In this document: positions 1 through 9,597 of the stretch, in pieces
Layout: every line of letters begins with the position of its first letter
How positions within the stretch are numbered: the stretch's first letter is position 1
Assembly: GCF_038784515.1 (NCBI RefSeq)
Contig: NZ_CP152376.1
Span: forward strand, 558,001 to 622,000
DNA: 64,000 nucleotides
Reading direction: 5' to 3'
Origin: Rhodoferax sp. GW822-FHT02A01
Lineage (GTDB): Bacteria > Pseudomonadota > Gammaproteobacteria > Burkholderiales > Burkholderiaceae_C
The notes under the pieces: generated by a model
The model's input: the letters and a program-made list of their open reading frames with translations, nothing else
Databases searched by the model: none
Told to the model about the DNA's origin: nothing
Made by a program: the position numbers and the translations under genes

Positions 1-452
1 TAGGCAAACGGCAGCAGCTTGCCGCCCCAGGTGTTTTCCAGCGTCAGCAGGCGACTGCGGGCGAAATGCGCGTCATCGGGTTTGATTGCGGCCTCGATAT
101 CAGACAGGGAAAGTGTGCCATCCGGCTGGTGGCTCAGCGGCTGCGGCTGCACGCTGCCCAGCACGGCAGCGCCCCCTCCTTCCCAGCGGTAGGTATGCGC
201 CAGCTGGCCGACGATGTACTCGTCGCCGCGCTGGCAGTGGCTCAGAATGCCGCACAGATTGCTTTGCGTACCGGTAGGCATGAATAGCGCAGCTTCGAAC
301 CCGAGCATTGCCGCGACCTTGTCCTGCAAGGCGTTGATGCTGGGGTCATCGCCAAAGACGTCGTCCCCCAACGGGGCCGCCGCCATGGCTGCCCGCATGG
401 CGGCCGTGGGTTGGGTCACCGTGTCGCTGCGCAAATCCACTGTAGAAACCAT
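1..452 (-). CDS. ltaE: Low-specificity L-threonine aldolase, N-terminal part
   Basis: Partial gene: the first 150 codons are present and the rest lies beyond the left window edge. The start is ATG at 452, read leftward. The N-terminus contains LRSDTVTQPT, followed by GDDVFGDDP and FMPTGTQSN, which are hallmarks of fold-type I PLP enzymes of the threonine aldolase family. These cleave L-threonine or L-allo-threonine to glycine and acetaldehyde. The PLP lysine would be downstream and cannot be checked. The gene begins 5 bp after the trpG stop, so it is probably co-transcribed with trpE-trpG. Why an aldolase sits inside a tryptophan operon is not explained by the sequence. Confidence 0.85.
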   Translation of the reverse strand, partial: MVSTVDLRSDTVTQPTAAMRAAMAAAPLGDDVFGDDPSINALQDKVAAMLGFEAALFMPTGTQSNLCGILSHCQRGDEYIVGQLAHTYRWEGGGAAVLGSVQPQPLSHQPDGTLSLSDIEAAIKPDDAHFARSRLLTLENTWGGKLLPFA

Positions 453-457
453 GGGAA

Positions 458-1045
458 TTACCTTAAAAAGTTTTGCAGCATGGCATGCCCATGCTCCGTC
501 AGGATGCTTTCCGGGTGGAATTGCACGCCTTCCATGCGCACCTCAAACGGCAAGCCGGTGTGGCGAACCCCCATGATCTCACCATCGTCCGTCCATGCGG
601 TGACGGCCAGCTCCTTGGGACAGCTGGATCGCTCGATGGCCAGGGAGTGATAGCGGTTCACCGTGAACTGCCTGGGCAATCCGGCAAACACGCCCTCTTG
701 CGTGGTGGTGATGACCGAGGTCTTGCCATGCATGAGTTCCTGCGCCCGGATGATCTTGCCGCCCAGCGCCGCGCCAATGCTCTGGTGCCCCAGGCAGACG
801 CCCAGAATCGGCAGCTTGCCCATGAAATGGCGTATGGCTGGCACAGAAATTCCGGCTTCGTTGGGAGAGCAAGGGCCGGGTGAAACAACCAGACGGTCGG
901 GCTTGCGCGCAGCAATTTCTTCCAAAGTGATTTCGTCGTTGCGATACACCTCGACGTCCGCCCCCAGCTCGCCAAAGTACTGGACGATGTTGTAGGTAAA
1001 GCTGTCGTAGTTGTCGACCATGAGAAGCTTGATTTTGTTTGTCAT
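458..1045 (-). CDS. trpG: Anthranilate synthase component II (glutamine amidotransferase)
   Basis: A 195-residue class I glutamine amidotransferase that supplies ammonia from glutamine to TrpE for anthranilate synthesis from chorismate. It starts [16 protein letters not shown], the usual TrpG/PabA N-terminus; a longer in-frame reading back to 1123 runs into trpE and is rejected. The nucleophile Cys is in [10 protein letters not shown] and the His-Glu pair in GVQFHPESI. The ATG at 1045 is 5 bp past the trpE stop, so the two are translationally close. PabA function in folate synthesis is possible because some bacteria share one subunit, but adjacency to trpE favours TrpG. Confidence 0.95.
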   Translation of the reverse strand: MTNKIKLLMVDNYDSFTYNIVQYFGELGADVEVYRNDEITLEEIAARKPDRLVVSPGPCSPNEAGISVPAIRHFMGKLPILGVCLGHQSIGAALGGKIIRAQELMHGKTSVITTTQEGVFAGLPRQFTVNRYHSLAIERSSCPKELAVTAWTDDGEIMGVRHTGLPFEVRMEGVQFHPESILTEHGHAMLQNFLR

Positions 1046-1050
1046 GGTGA

Positions 1051-2589
1051 TTACTCCAATCCTTCCTCGACCAGCTCGCTGGCACGCAACAAGGCGCGCG
1101 CCTTGGCTTCGGTTTCTTTCCATTCCAGCTCGGGCACGCTGTCGGCGACCACACCGGCTGCCGCCTGCACGTACAGGGTCTGGTTCTTGATGATGCCGGT
1201 GCGAATGGCAATGGCCACATCCATGTCACCGGCGTAGCTCAGATAGCCGCAAGCGCCGCCATAGATGCCGCGCTTGATGGGCTCCAGCTGATCGATCAGC
1301 TCCATGGCATGCACCTTGGGCGCGCCGGTTAGCGTGCCGGCCGGGAAGGTGGCTCGGAGCACGTCCATGCTGGTCATGCCGTCATTGAGGGTGCCTTCCA
1401 CATTGCTCACGATGTGCATCACGTGGCTGTAACGCTCCACGCAGAAGGCATCGGTCACCTTCACGCTGCCGATCTTGGCAATGCGGCCGATGTCGTTACG
1501 CGCCAGGTCGATCAGCATCACATGCTCGGCACGTTCCTTGGGGTCACCCACCAGCTCCACTTCGGCGGCCTTGTCCAGTTCTGCAGTGGCGCCGCGCGGG
1601 CGGGTGCCGGCCAGGGGGCGGATAGTGACTTTTTGCTCGGTCACACCGTCCGTCACCACCTGCTCCTGGCGCACCAGGATTTCAGGCGACGCCCCCACCA
1701 CGTGGAAGTCACCGCCCTGCCCGTCTGCACCGCTGAAGTTGTAGTAGTACATGTAGGGGCTGGGGTTGAGCGAGCGCAGAGCGCGGTAGAGGCTCAAGGG
1801 GGACTCGGTGTAGCGTTTCTTGATACGCTGGCCCACCTGCACCTGCATGAAGTCGCCTCCGGCGATCAGCTCCTTGGCGCGCTCGACCGCGGCAATGTAG
1901 TCGGCCTTGGCGAAGTCGCGTACCGCCTCATGCGTCTGGGTAGGCCTGACCTCCGGCGCAATCACGGCCTGGGCCAGTTGCGCACGCAGTTCGGCCAGTC
2001 GGGCTTGTCCCCTGGCAAAGGCGCCGGGCTGTGTCGGGTCCACATAGACGATAAGATGCAACTTGCCCGAGAGGTTGTCGATCACCGCCAGCTCTTCGGT
2101 TTGCAGCAGCAGGATGTCGGGGCAGTTCAGCTCATCCGGTGGGCAGCTGTTTTCCAGCTTCTTTTCGATATAGCGCACGGCGTCGTAGCCAAAGTAACCG
2201 GCCAGACCGCCGCAGAAGCGCGGCAGGCCCGGCTGCAGAGCCACCTTGAATCGGCTCTGGTATTCGGCGATGAAGTCCAGCGGGTTGGCGCCGGAGGTCT
2301 CCACCACCACGCCATCGGTCACGACTTCGGTGCGGGCATGTTGGCCAAAGCCACTGGCGCGCAACAGGGTGCGCGCTGGCAAGCCTATGAAGCTGTAGCG
2401 GCCAAAGCGCTCCCCGCCCACCACGGACTCCAGCAGAAAGCTGTAGGGCGCGGGCTCGGCACTGCCTGGAGTGCGCGCCAGCTTGAGGTAGAGGGAAAGC
2501 GGGGTTTCAAGGTCCGCAAAGGCTTGCGCCATCAGCGGTATGCGGTTGTAGCCCTGGTCGCGCAAGGCCTGGAATTGGGTTTCGGTCAT
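1051..2589 (-). CDS. trpE: Anthranilate synthase component I
   Basis: A 512-residue chorismate-binding enzyme that makes anthranilate with TrpG, the first committed step of tryptophan synthesis. The N-terminal domain carries the LLES motif (residues 52-55) tied to tryptophan feedback inhibition in TrpE. The C-terminal chorismate domain shows [37 protein letters not shown] and [18 protein letters not shown]. The start [18 protein letters not shown] was chosen because the 37 residues of the longer frame look non-coding. There is a short Gly-rich insertion ([13 protein letters not shown]) before GASPEIL. First gene of trpE-trpG-ltaE. No Trp-rich leader peptide is visible upstream. Confidence 0.96.
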   Translation of the reverse strand: MTETQFQALRDQGYNRIPLMAQAFADLETPLSLYLKLARTPGSAEPAPYSFLLESVVGGERFGRYSFIGLPARTLLRASGFGQHARTEVVTDGVVVETSGANPLDFIAEYQSRFKVALQPGLPRFCGGLAGYFGYDAVRYIEKKLENSCPPDELNCPDILLLQTEELAVIDNLSGKLHLIVYVDPTQPGAFARGQARLAELRAQLAQAVIAPEVRPTQTHEAVRDFAKADYIAAVERAKELIAGGDFMQVQVGQRIKKRYTESPLSLYRALRSLNPSPYMYYYNFSGADGQGGDFHVVGASPEILVRQEQVVTDGVTEQKVTIRPLAGTRPRGATAELDKAAEVELVGDPKERAEHVMLIDLARNDIGRIAKIGSVKVTDAFCVERYSHVMHIVSNVEGTLNDGMTSMDVLRATFPAGTLTGAPKVHAMELIDQLEPIKRGIYGGACGYLSYAGDMDVAIAIRTGIIKNQTLYVQAAAGVVADSVPELEWKETEAKARALLRASELVEEGLE

Positions 2590-3014
2590 CACGTTGGTTG
2601 TGCCTATTGGAAGGATTGCATTCGGTTTCCCCACAGGTGCGGGGTTCGGGGATGCGCGTCGCTCAACCGTGATGGAAATCGCATTCCCGGGTGTAAGCAA
2701 TGGCCGCGCAGTGCAAGCACATCAACCCGGGACTCGCCGCAAAGTCAGGCAGCGAGCGAGGGTGTGCGCCCAGCGAAAGCAGGCAAGGTACGCCAGGGCC
2801 AGGCTCCCCGGTCGCTACAACCCGTAATGCTGATGCGGTGAATAAACATGCGTCCAGTGTAGCAAAACAAGATGTCATGCATTGGCGGTCGCTTGCAAGT
2901 TGTGCAAATGGGCTCGCCGGCATGAAAACTGCTGTGTTTCCTGATGACAGCTGTTGGTTTGTGGTCTAAATTGCATTACCCGCGTAGCAAAATGCCTGAC
3001 AGACAGGAGTTGTG
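2590..3014. other. Divergent intergenic region between trpE and the chemoreceptor gene
   Basis: About 425 bp without a convincing gene. It must hold promoters for both trpE (leftward) and the chemoreceptor (rightward). On the minus strand a TACACT-like -10 (2856-2861) is the best candidate for trpE, but its -35 is poor. No short ORF with consecutive Trp codons and no attenuator hairpin with a U-tract was found, so classical attenuation is not supported. The small ORFs here have no recognisable features. Confidence 0.4.
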
Positions 3015-4592
3015 ATGAAACTGAGTCTCAAGCTACCCTTGGCATTCGCCGTCTCCCTGTTGCTGCTGCTGGCCGGCGCATTGTTCGGAATCTGGAGACT
3101 CAACGGCGCAGTCTCCACCTACGAAAACGATGTGCTGCACGAAGTCGCTGCGCACCGCAAGAGCGCGGACATCGCGGGCCACTTTTCGGTCGCCATCCAG
3201 GAATGGAAAAACACCTTGCTGCGCGGATCGGACCCCAAAGACCAGGAAAAGTACTGGGCTTCACACCTCAAGGAAATGAGCGAGGTCAACTCTGGAATTG
3301 ATGAACTGGGCAAGATGGTGGGCGACAACCCGGAGGCAAAACCGCTGGTCTCCAAGCTGCGCACCGAAATGGCCAATGCCCAGGCCGGCTACCTGCAGGC
3401 TTTCGATGCCTACAAGCAAGCCAGCAATGACCCCATCGCGGGCGACAAGGCGGCCCGCGGCAAGGACCGCGATGCCGCAGCCACGCTGAATGCCTTGCGT
3501 GGCGTACTGGCCAAATCCGAAGCCGCCGTGGCGGTGGTGGCATCGCAGGGCGCCAAGAGCGCCACCCAGATTGCGACCGGGGTGATGGTGTTCATCTCGC
3601 TTGCGGCCCTGATTGGCAGTGTGCTGATCAGCCGCCAGATCGTGGGCTCTCTGCAGCGGGCCGTGGGTCTGGCCAACCAGGTCGCCGACGGTGACCTCAG
3701 CTCGCAAGTCCAGACGCGAGGACGTGACGAAATTGCCGAACTGCTGCGCGCACTCGCCACCATGCAGGACAAGCTGGCAGTACTGGTGGCGCGTGTGCGC
3801 CAGGGCTCTGAAAACGTGGCCCATGCCAGCGCGGAAATTGCCCAGGGAAACAATGACCTGTCAGCTCGTACCGAACAACAGGCCAGCGCCCTGCAGCAGA
3901 CCGCCTCCAGCATGGAGGAACTGGGCTCCACCGTCAGCCACAGCGCCAACAACGCGCGCCAGGCCAGCCAACTGGCCAGTAGCGCTTCAGCCGTTGCCAC
4001 ACGCGGTGGGGAGGTGGTGGGCCATGTGGTGGAAACCATGAAGGGCATCAACGACAGCTCGCGCCGCATTGCGGACATCATCAGCGTCATAGACGGCATT
4101 GCCTTTCAGACCAACATCCTCGCGCTGAATGCGGCAGTAGAAGCAGCACGTGCCGGCGAGCAAGGCCGCGGGTTTGCCGTGGTGGCCTCCGAGGTCCGCG
4201 CCCTTGCCGGTCGATCGGCCGATGCCGCCAAGGAAATCAAGACCCTCATCGGCACCAGCGTGGAACGGGTGGAACATGGCACGACCCTGGTCGATCAGGC
4301 AGGCGCCACCATGACCGAGGTGGTCACCGCCATCCGGCGTGTAACCGACATCGTGGCGGAAATCAGCGCGGCCAGCGCCGAGCAGGATGCGGGCGTGAAC
4401 CAGGTTGGCCAGGCGGTCAATCAGATCGATCAGGCCACCCAGCAAAATGCCGCCCTGGTCGAGGAAATGGCCGCCGCTGCCAGCGGCCTCAAAAGCCAGG
4501 CCATGGATCTGGTGGATGCCGTCTCGGTGTTCAAGCTGCGGGCGGGAGATGCCCCCACGCACGTGCTGCTGGGCGCGTCCTTGCCCGCCTGA
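3015..4592 (+). CDS. Methyl-accepting chemotaxis protein (chemoreceptor 1)
   Basis: A 525-residue Tar/Tsr-like transmembrane receptor feeding the CheA-CheW kinase complex at the inner membrane. TM1 is at about residues 8-28, followed by a periplasmic ligand domain of about 160 residues with predicted helices, TM2 at about 190-210, a HAMP domain and the long cytoplasmic coiled coil. The hairpin tip is the near-invariant GIAFQTNILALNAAVEAARA stretch. The C-terminus (LLGASLPA) lacks a CheR/CheB-docking pentapeptide, unlike the second receptor in this window. ATG 3015 is preferred; an in-frame GTG at 3012 is too close to the AGGAG at 3005-3009. The ligand is unknown. It sits between rpe and trpE on the opposite strand. 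Confidence 0.93.
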   Translation: MKLSLKLPLAFAVSLLLLLAGALFGIWRLNGAVSTYENDVLHEVAAHRKSADIAGHFSVAIQEWKNTLLRGSDPKDQEKYWASHLKEMSEVNSGIDELGKMVGDNPEAKPLVSKLRTEMANAQAGYLQAFDAYKQASNDPIAGDKAARGKDRDAAATLNALRGVLAKSEAAVAVVASQGAKSATQIATGVMVFISLAALIGSVLISRQIVGSLQRAVGLANQVADGDLSSQVQTRGRDEIAELLRALATMQDKLAVLVARVRQGSENVAHASAEIAQGNNDLSARTEQQASALQQTASSMEELGSTVSHSANNARQASQLASSASAVATRGGEVVGHVVETMKGINDSSRRIADIISVIDGIAFQTNILALNAAVEAARAGEQGRGFAVVASEVRALAGRSADAAKEIKTLIGTSVERVEHGTTLVDQAGATMTEVVTAIRRVTDIVAEISAASAEQDAGVNQVGQAVNQIDQATQQNAALVEEMAAAASGLKSQAMDLVDAVSVFKLRAGDAPTHVLLGASLPA

Positions 4593-4593
4593 A

Positions 4594-5268
4594 TCAGGCC
4601 AGCGCTTGGCGCATGGCGTCCACCACCGCCTTGTAGTCCGGCTTGCCGAAAATGGCGCTGCCCGCCACAAAGGTGTCGGCACCCGCATCGGCCACACGGC
4701 GGATGTTGTCGGTCTTGATGCCACCATCGACTTCCAGGCGGATGTCCTTGCCGCTGGCGTCAATGCGTTTGCGCACATCCGCGATCTTGCGTAGCGCCGA
4801 GTCGATGAAGCTCTGTCCGCCGAAACCGGGGTTGACGCTCATGATCAGAACCAGATCGATGTCCTCTATCACCCAATCCAGCACGTCCAGCGGCTCGGCC
4901 GGGTTGAAGACCAGACCGGCCTTCACACCCTTGCTCTTGATCGCCTGGATGCTGCGATGGACATGGCCGCTGGCATCCGGATGGAAGCTGATCAGGTCGG
5001 CTCCGGCCTCGGCAAAGCTGGCGGCCAGGGCGTCGACGGGCGAAATCATCAAATGCACGTCAATGGGCACGGCCACGCCCGCAGCGGTCTTGGCATGGGG
5101 CTTGAGTGCACTGCAAATCATGGGGCCGAAGGTCAGATTGGGCACATAGTGGTTGTCCATCACATCGAAGTGGATCCAGTCGGCGCCAGCGGCGATGACG
5201 TTTTTCACTTCTTCCCCCAGGCGGGCGAAGTCGGCGGAGAGGATGGACGGGGCAATACGGTAGGTCAT
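4594..5268 (-). CDS. rpe: Ribulose-phosphate 3-epimerase
   Basis: A 224-residue TIM-barrel enzyme that interconverts ribulose 5-phosphate and xylulose 5-phosphate in the pentose phosphate and Calvin pathways. The start [18 protein letters not shown] matches the family. Catalytic and metal-binding segments are visible: [12 protein letters not shown], the PGFGGQSF phosphate loop and EVDGGI with the second catalytic Asp. The length is standard. In many betaproteobacteria rpe is followed by gph and trpE; here gph is absent and the chemoreceptor gene, on the other strand, ends one base from the rpe stop. It is divergent from apaG across 70 bp. Confidence 0.96.
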   Translation of the reverse strand: MTYRIAPSILSADFARLGEEVKNVIAAGADWIHFDVMDNHYVPNLTFGPMICSALKPHAKTAAGVAVPIDVHLMISPVDALAASFAEAGADLISFHPDASGHVHRSIQAIKSKGVKAGLVFNPAEPLDVLDWVIEDIDLVLIMSVNPGFGGQSFIDSALRKIADVRKRIDASGKDIRLEVDGGIKTDNIRRVADAGADTFVAGSAIFGKPDYKAVVDAMRQALA

Positions 5269-5338
5269 GGGTCGAGATGGAAAGTGGGCTTGGTGGGCAG
5301 GATCTGCAGCCCCGCATTTTCGCAGGTAGCATCGGGGC

Positions 5339-5740
5339 ATGCCAAAGTATGAATTTCTGGTGGAAGTGGTGCCGCAATACCTTCCCGACCAATCCAATCC
5401 GGAAGAGGCCCTGTACGTCTTTGCCTACACCATCACCATCACCAATACCGGTGAGGTGACCGCGCAGCTCATCTCGCGGACATGGAACGTCAATGACGCC
5501 AACGGCCACACCGAAAAAGTGCGCGGCCTGGGCGTTGTCGGCCAGCAGCCGCTGCTCAAGCCGGGGCAGTCGTTCGAGTACACCAGCGGCACGCGTTTGC
5601 GCACGCCCACGGGCACCATGCACGGCAGCTTTTTTTGCGTGGCCGAAGATGGCGAGAAATTCGACGCCACCGTGCCCATGTTCGTGCTGGATGCCCTCAG
5701 CGGTGACCACGGGCTGGACCAGAAACGCACGCTGCACTGA
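5339..5740 (+). CDS. apaG: ApaG domain protein (CorD)
   Basis: A 133-residue protein of the ApaG/DUF525 family, a small fibronectin-III-like beta-sandwich named for its link with apaH and implicated in Co2+/Mg2+ resistance. Family signatures seen are [38 protein letters not shown] and MHGSFFCV. The biochemical role is still unclear even for well-studied members. It is divergent from rpe and only 9 bp upstream of the large membrane protein gene, so those two probably share a transcript. Confidence 0.93.
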   Translation: MPKYEFLVEVVPQYLPDQSNPEEALYVFAYTITITNTGEVTAQLISRTWNVNDANGHTEKVRGLGVVGQQPLLKPGQSFEYTSGTRLRTPTGTMHGSFFCVAEDGEKFDATVPMFVLDALSGDHGLDQKRTLH

Positions 5741-5749
5741 CCGCAACGC

Positions 5750-7738
5750 ATGGCCAAAACCGCAACCGACCTGCCCCAGCTACTTGAAGCACTGGACCCT
5801 GAGGCGGATCTGGTGCACCGCCACCTGTGGCTGATTTCCCTGCTCGAATGGATTCGCGGAGCCGACGGCGCCCCAGCCACGGCGCTGGGCCACATCGAAA
5901 TGCTGCTCGATGTGCTGGAAGCCCGTGAAGACACACGCCTCAAGCTGCAACGCTGGTGGCGTGCGCTCATTGACGCGGTGGACATCAGCAACTTGCTGTG
6001 CGACTACGGCTTTTCCGCCCGCAACGCCTTTGTCAGCGAAATGGTGCAGCGCCTGCACCGGCGCTGGCTGCCGGCGTCACCACAGACCACCGATGCCGCG
6101 GAGCTGTTTGCGCTGGTGCTGTCCCATCCGGCAGACGCCCAGTGGCTGCATGCCCTCACACCCAAGCACTTGGCACGCCTGGCAGCCATTCTGAGTGCAC
6201 CGTCCAACGGCCACCACGCCAAGGTGCGGCCAGGCCTGAGCTACTGGCAAGACGGCTTGCTGGACGCGTTGACCTTTTGCACCAGCCAGATCCGCGCCAC
6301 CGGTTTCTCACCCGAAGTCCGCTTGCGCATGGATGCAGGTTGGCGCGAGCACAACCCCTTCCACGAGTTGACCGCCTGTTTTGACCGTCTGCGCGACGCC
6401 TGGTTCAGTGGCCAGGATCTGACAGAGGCGGTAAAAGCCTTTGAAGCACAGCTGGACTCCTGCAACTGGGCTGCCACCAGCGTCTACGAGCATCTGGACG
6501 CGCATGGCATCTCGGTGGATCTGGTGTTTCGCCTGCGCCAGTTGCGCGGGCGTATCCAACGGGTACGGGCACTGCTGGCCTGTCTGCTCGATGACCCGCA
6601 GTACCTGAATTGCGCCGGTCTGCTGTCCCACCTGGCGACACTGGAGCAGGAACAGCGCAGCGTGGGCGCACTGGTACGCGCCAGCTCGTCCCTGCTGGCT
6701 GCCAAGGTGGCCGAGCGCAGTTCGGAAACCGGGGAGCACTACATTGCCCGCACCCGCACCGAATACCGCGAGATGCTGTCCAACGCGGCTGGCGGTGGCG
6801 CCTTGACGGCGCTTACGACAGCGCTGAAGTTTGCGGTGATGGCCCTGGGCCTGAGCGCCTTCTGGTACGGCTTCTGGGCCGGCGCGGTGTATGCCGCCAG
6901 CTTCGTCCTGATCCAGCTGCTGCATTTCACGCTGGCCACCAAACAGCCGGCCATGACCGCACCAGCCATGGCGGCCAAGCTCAAGGACGTGTCCACACCC
7001 GAGGCGCTGGAGTCTTTTGTGGATGAAGTGACCCACCTGGTGCGCTCGCAGACCGCCGCGGTCATCGGCAATGTGGCCGTGGTATTCCCGGCAACCGTGC
7101 TCCTGGCGCTGGGCGTGCAGCAACTGCGCGGCACGCCCATGATCGACGCCACCACAGCCCATTACGTGCTGCACTCGCTCACCCTGCTGGGGCCCAGCGT
7201 GCTCTATGCCGCGTTCACCGGCGTGCTGCTGTTTTCCAGCAGCATTCTGGCGGGTTGGGTGGAAAACTGGTTTGTGCTGCACCGGCTGGACTCGGCCATC
7301 CGATACAACCCGCGTTTCACTGCAGTCTTGGGTGTACAGCGTGCCGACCGCTGGGCGCATTTCTGGCGCCACAACATCTCCGGTCTGGCAGCCAATGTGT
7401 CGCTGGGCTTCATCCTGGGGCTGACGCCCGCCATACTGGGTTTTTTCGGGATCCCGCTGGACGTGCGGCACGTCACCCTGTCGACCGGCCAATTGGGCGC
7501 CGCATGCGCCACGCTAGGCTGGGAGGTGGTGCATGAACCCGCGCTGTGGTGGGCCGTGGCGGCCATCCCGCTGATCGGCCAGCTCAATGTAGGCGTGAGT
7601 TTTCTGTTTGCGTTCCGGGTTGCGCTGCGCGCCCACGACGTGTCCAACATCAGCCGCAACCGCATTTACCGGGCCATTACGCGCCGACTGGTACAAAGTC
7701 CCCTGAGCTTTGTCTGGCCCGCACGCTCCAATGACTGA
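5750..7738 (+). CDS. Gcr/'SpecificRecomb' family polytopic membrane protein
   Basis: A 662-residue protein that matches the betaproteobacterial family usually labelled 'site-specific recombinase Gcr' (SpecificRecomb). Residues 1-340 are a helical soluble region with many Leu/Ala/Arg and no recognisable catalytic motif. The C-terminal half has about six hydrophobic segments, for example ALKFAVMALGLSAFWYGFWA, AVIGNVAVVFPATVLLALGV and AALWW-type helices near the end. I see no serine- or tyrosine-recombinase signature. The topology suggests an inner membrane protein, so the recombinase label should not be trusted. It follows apaG by 9 bp and precedes thiL by 8 bp, which suggests an apaG-this gene-thiL operon. 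Confidence 0.75.
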   Translation: MAKTATDLPQLLEALDPEADLVHRHLWLISLLEWIRGADGAPATALGHIEMLLDVLEAREDTRLKLQRWWRALIDAVDISNLLCDYGFSARNAFVSEMVQRLHRRWLPASPQTTDAAELFALVLSHPADAQWLHALTPKHLARLAAILSAPSNGHHAKVRPGLSYWQDGLLDALTFCTSQIRATGFSPEVRLRMDAGWREHNPFHELTACFDRLRDAWFSGQDLTEAVKAFEAQLDSCNWAATSVYEHLDAHGISVDLVFRLRQLRGRIQRVRALLACLLDDPQYLNCAGLLSHLATLEQEQRSVGALVRASSSLLAAKVAERSSETGEHYIARTRTEYREMLSNAAGGGALTALTTALKFAVMALGLSAFWYGFWAGAVYAASFVLIQLLHFTLATKQPAMTAPAMAAKLKDVSTPEALESFVDEVTHLVRSQTAAVIGNVAVVFPATVLLALGVQQLRGTPMIDATTAHYVLHSLTLLGPSVLYAAFTGVLLFSSSILAGWVENWFVLHRLDSAIRYNPRFTAVLGVQRADRWAHFWRHNISGLAANVSLGFILGLTPAILGFFGIPLDVRHVTLSTGQLGAACATLGWEVVHEPALWWAVAAIPLIGQLNVGVSFLFAFRVALRAHDVSNISRNRIYRAITRRLVQSPLSFVWPARSND

Positions 7739-7746
7739 CACATCGC

Positions 7747-8745
7747 ATGGGTGAGTTCGACCTGATCAAGCAATACTTCACGCGCCCCACACCCAAGGCG
7801 GTACTGGGCGTGGGCGACGACTGCGCACTGCTGCAGCCCAGACCTGGCATGCACCTGGCCATCTCCACCGACATGCTGGTCAGCGGGCGCCACTTCTTTG
7901 CCGATGTGGACCCGCGCGCGTTGGGCCACAAGGCGCTGGCGGTCAACCTGAGCGACCTGGCGGCCTGTGGCGCTTCGCCGCTGGCTTTCACCCTGGCCCT
8001 GGCCCTGCCGCAAGCTGACCCTGCCTGGCTGGCCCCCTTCTCGCAAGGCCTGCTGGCCCTGGCCGATGCCCATGGCTGCGAGCTGATTGGTGGCGATACC
8101 ACCAAGGGACCACTCAACATCTGCATCACCGTATTCGGCGAAGTGCCGCATGGGCAGGCCCTGCTGCGCAGCGGTGCGCGCGCAGGTGACGACATCTACG
8201 TCAGCGGCAATGTGGGTGACGCCAATCTGGCTCTTGCCCATCTGCAACAACAAGGCACAACACCGCTGCCGCCCGAAACCTTCGCGCAAGCCCGGCTGCG
8301 CCTGGAGCAACCCACACCGCGTCTGGCCCTGGGCATGGCACTGCGCGGCATTGCCACGGCGGCAGCCGACATCAGCGACGGACTGTTGGGCGACCTGGGC
8401 CACATCCTGGAGCGGTCCGGGGTGGGCGCCACACTGGACACCTCTGCCGCCTTGCATTTGCTGGCGGCCTACCCCGCCCTCGCTGCAGCGGCGGCCCCTT
8501 CGGACGCACCAGCGCTGCAACGCGCGCTGCTCAAGCATGTACTCAGCGGCGGGGATGATTACGAGCTGGTATTTACTGCACCGGCAACGCAGGCTGCCGC
8601 AGTGCAAGCCGCAGCGCGTGCCAGCCACACACCGGTCACCCGCATCGGGCGCATAGAAGCGCAATCCGGCCTGCGGCTGACCGACGGCGACGGCCAACCT
8701 ATGGAGCTGCATCTGCAGTCGTTTGACCACTTCGGCTCCGACTGA
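7747..8745 (+). CDS. thiL: Thiamine-monophosphate kinase
   Basis: A 332-residue ATP-dependent kinase that converts thiamine monophosphate to thiamine diphosphate, the last step of cofactor synthesis. It has the PurM/ThiL-fold signatures GEFDLIKQYF at the N-terminus, GVGDDCALL (Mg-ATP binding), STDMLVSGRHF, KALAVNLSDLAACG, GGDTTKGP, DISDGLLGDLGHI and a C-terminal SGGDDYELVF. The start ATG lies 8 bp after the preceding stop. In E. coli and many proteobacteria thiL is followed directly by pgpA; here four unrelated genes come between them. Confidence 0.96.
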   Translation: MGEFDLIKQYFTRPTPKAVLGVGDDCALLQPRPGMHLAISTDMLVSGRHFFADVDPRALGHKALAVNLSDLAACGASPLAFTLALALPQADPAWLAPFSQGLLALADAHGCELIGGDTTKGPLNICITVFGEVPHGQALLRSGARAGDDIYVSGNVGDANLALAHLQQQGTTPLPPETFAQARLRLEQPTPRLALGMALRGIATAAADISDGLLGDLGHILERSGVGATLDTSAALHLLAAYPALAAAAAPSDAPALQRALLKHVLSGGDDYELVFTAPATQAAAVQAAARASHTPVTRIGRIEAQSGLRLTDGDGQPMELHLQSFDHFGSD

Positions 8746-8761
8746 AAACCCCCTTTGATTG

Positions 8762-9475
8762 CTAGCTGCTGAGCTGGTCCAGCACATGGGGAGGTGCTGC
8801 TGCGCGCAAGCAGTCGGCCAGGGTCTTGCCGGCTTCCTCCTGAAAGTGCCCCGCCGCACCTTCCACCAAAGCCAGATCACGCATGCGGTCCAGACGGAAG
8901 CTGCGAAAGTCATTGCGGTCTTCACACCACGCTGCCAGCGTCCACACACTACCCCAGTAAAAGCAGCCCAGGGGCCGCACTTTGCGCTGGCTGCCAACGC
9001 CTTGCGCGTCACGGTAGGCAAAACGCAGCCTGCAGCGCTGCTGCACGGCTTCACGCAAGGTTTGCAGGGTCGCCAATACGGCGGGCTGCATGCGCACGGG
9101 CGGCGCATACAGGGCCATGCTCTGTGCCGCTGCTCGCGCGGCTGCAGGCAATACGGAGAGGATCTTGCCCAGTGCAACCTGCGAGGCCTGTGCCATGGCC
9201 GGGTCTTGCCAGGCCTGCGCCATGCGCACCGAAGCCACCAGCGCCCGTGCTTCGTCCGGACTGAACATCAGCGGCGGCAACTCGAAGCCCCGGCCCAACC
9301 GATAGCCCACGCCCGCCTCGCCCTCAATCGGCACCCCCTGGTGCTGCAGGTCGGCTACGTCGCGGTACACCGTGCGCTCCGACACCTCCAGGCGCTGGGC
9401 CAGGAATGATGCCGTGGTGCGCCTGCGCCCGCGGATCAGTTGCACGATTTGGAAGAGGCGGTCGGCGCGGCGCAT
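8762..9475 (-). CDS. YafY/DeoR-type transcriptional regulator with WYL domain
   Basis: A 237-residue regulator. Residues 1-60 are an HTH_11 winged helix (RADRLFQIVQLIRGRR, then LEVSERTVYRDVADLQ), followed by the YafY linker with GVGYRLGRGFELPPLM. The second half is a WYL-type ligand-sensing domain with RLRFAYRDAQG and VRPLGCFYWGSVWTLAAWC. WYL regulators respond to small ligands or nucleic acids and often control neighbouring genes. The adjacent VOC gene, 122 bp upstream on the same strand, is the likely neighbour target (inference). The gene belongs to the block inserted between thiL and pgpA. Confidence 0.88.
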   Translation of the reverse strand: MRRADRLFQIVQLIRGRRRTTASFLAQRLEVSERTVYRDVADLQHQGVPIEGEAGVGYRLGRGFELPPLMFSPDEARALVASVRMAQAWQDPAMAQASQVALGKILSVLPAAARAAAQSMALYAPPVRMQPAVLATLQTLREAVQQRCRLRFAYRDAQGVGSQRKVRPLGCFYWGSVWTLAAWCEDRNDFRSFRLDRMRDLALVEGAAGHFQEEAGKTLADCLRAAAPPHVLDQLSS

Positions 9476-9597
9476 GGTGGGGGTTGGGTATTCAGCCGGG
9501 GAAACGGCATGTTACTTGGCATCCTCACTGCAGCGCCAATGCGTGCATGTCTGCCTGCAGGGCGTTGGCTATCCGCCGCATGCCATGGTCGGCGGTC

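Noticed and set aside
1414..2841. 475-residue plus-strand frame over trpE
   Set aside because: Antisense to a complete trpE; composition biased to His/Gln/Leu and no recognisable domain.
2590..3014. Tryptophan leader peptide/attenuator upstream of trpE
   Set aside because: No short ORF with tandem Trp codons and no terminator-antiterminator pair was seen.
5750..7738. Mobile-element recombinase indicating an integrated element
   Set aside because: No catalytic recombinase residues, no inverted ends or attachment repeats, and housekeeping neighbours on both sides.
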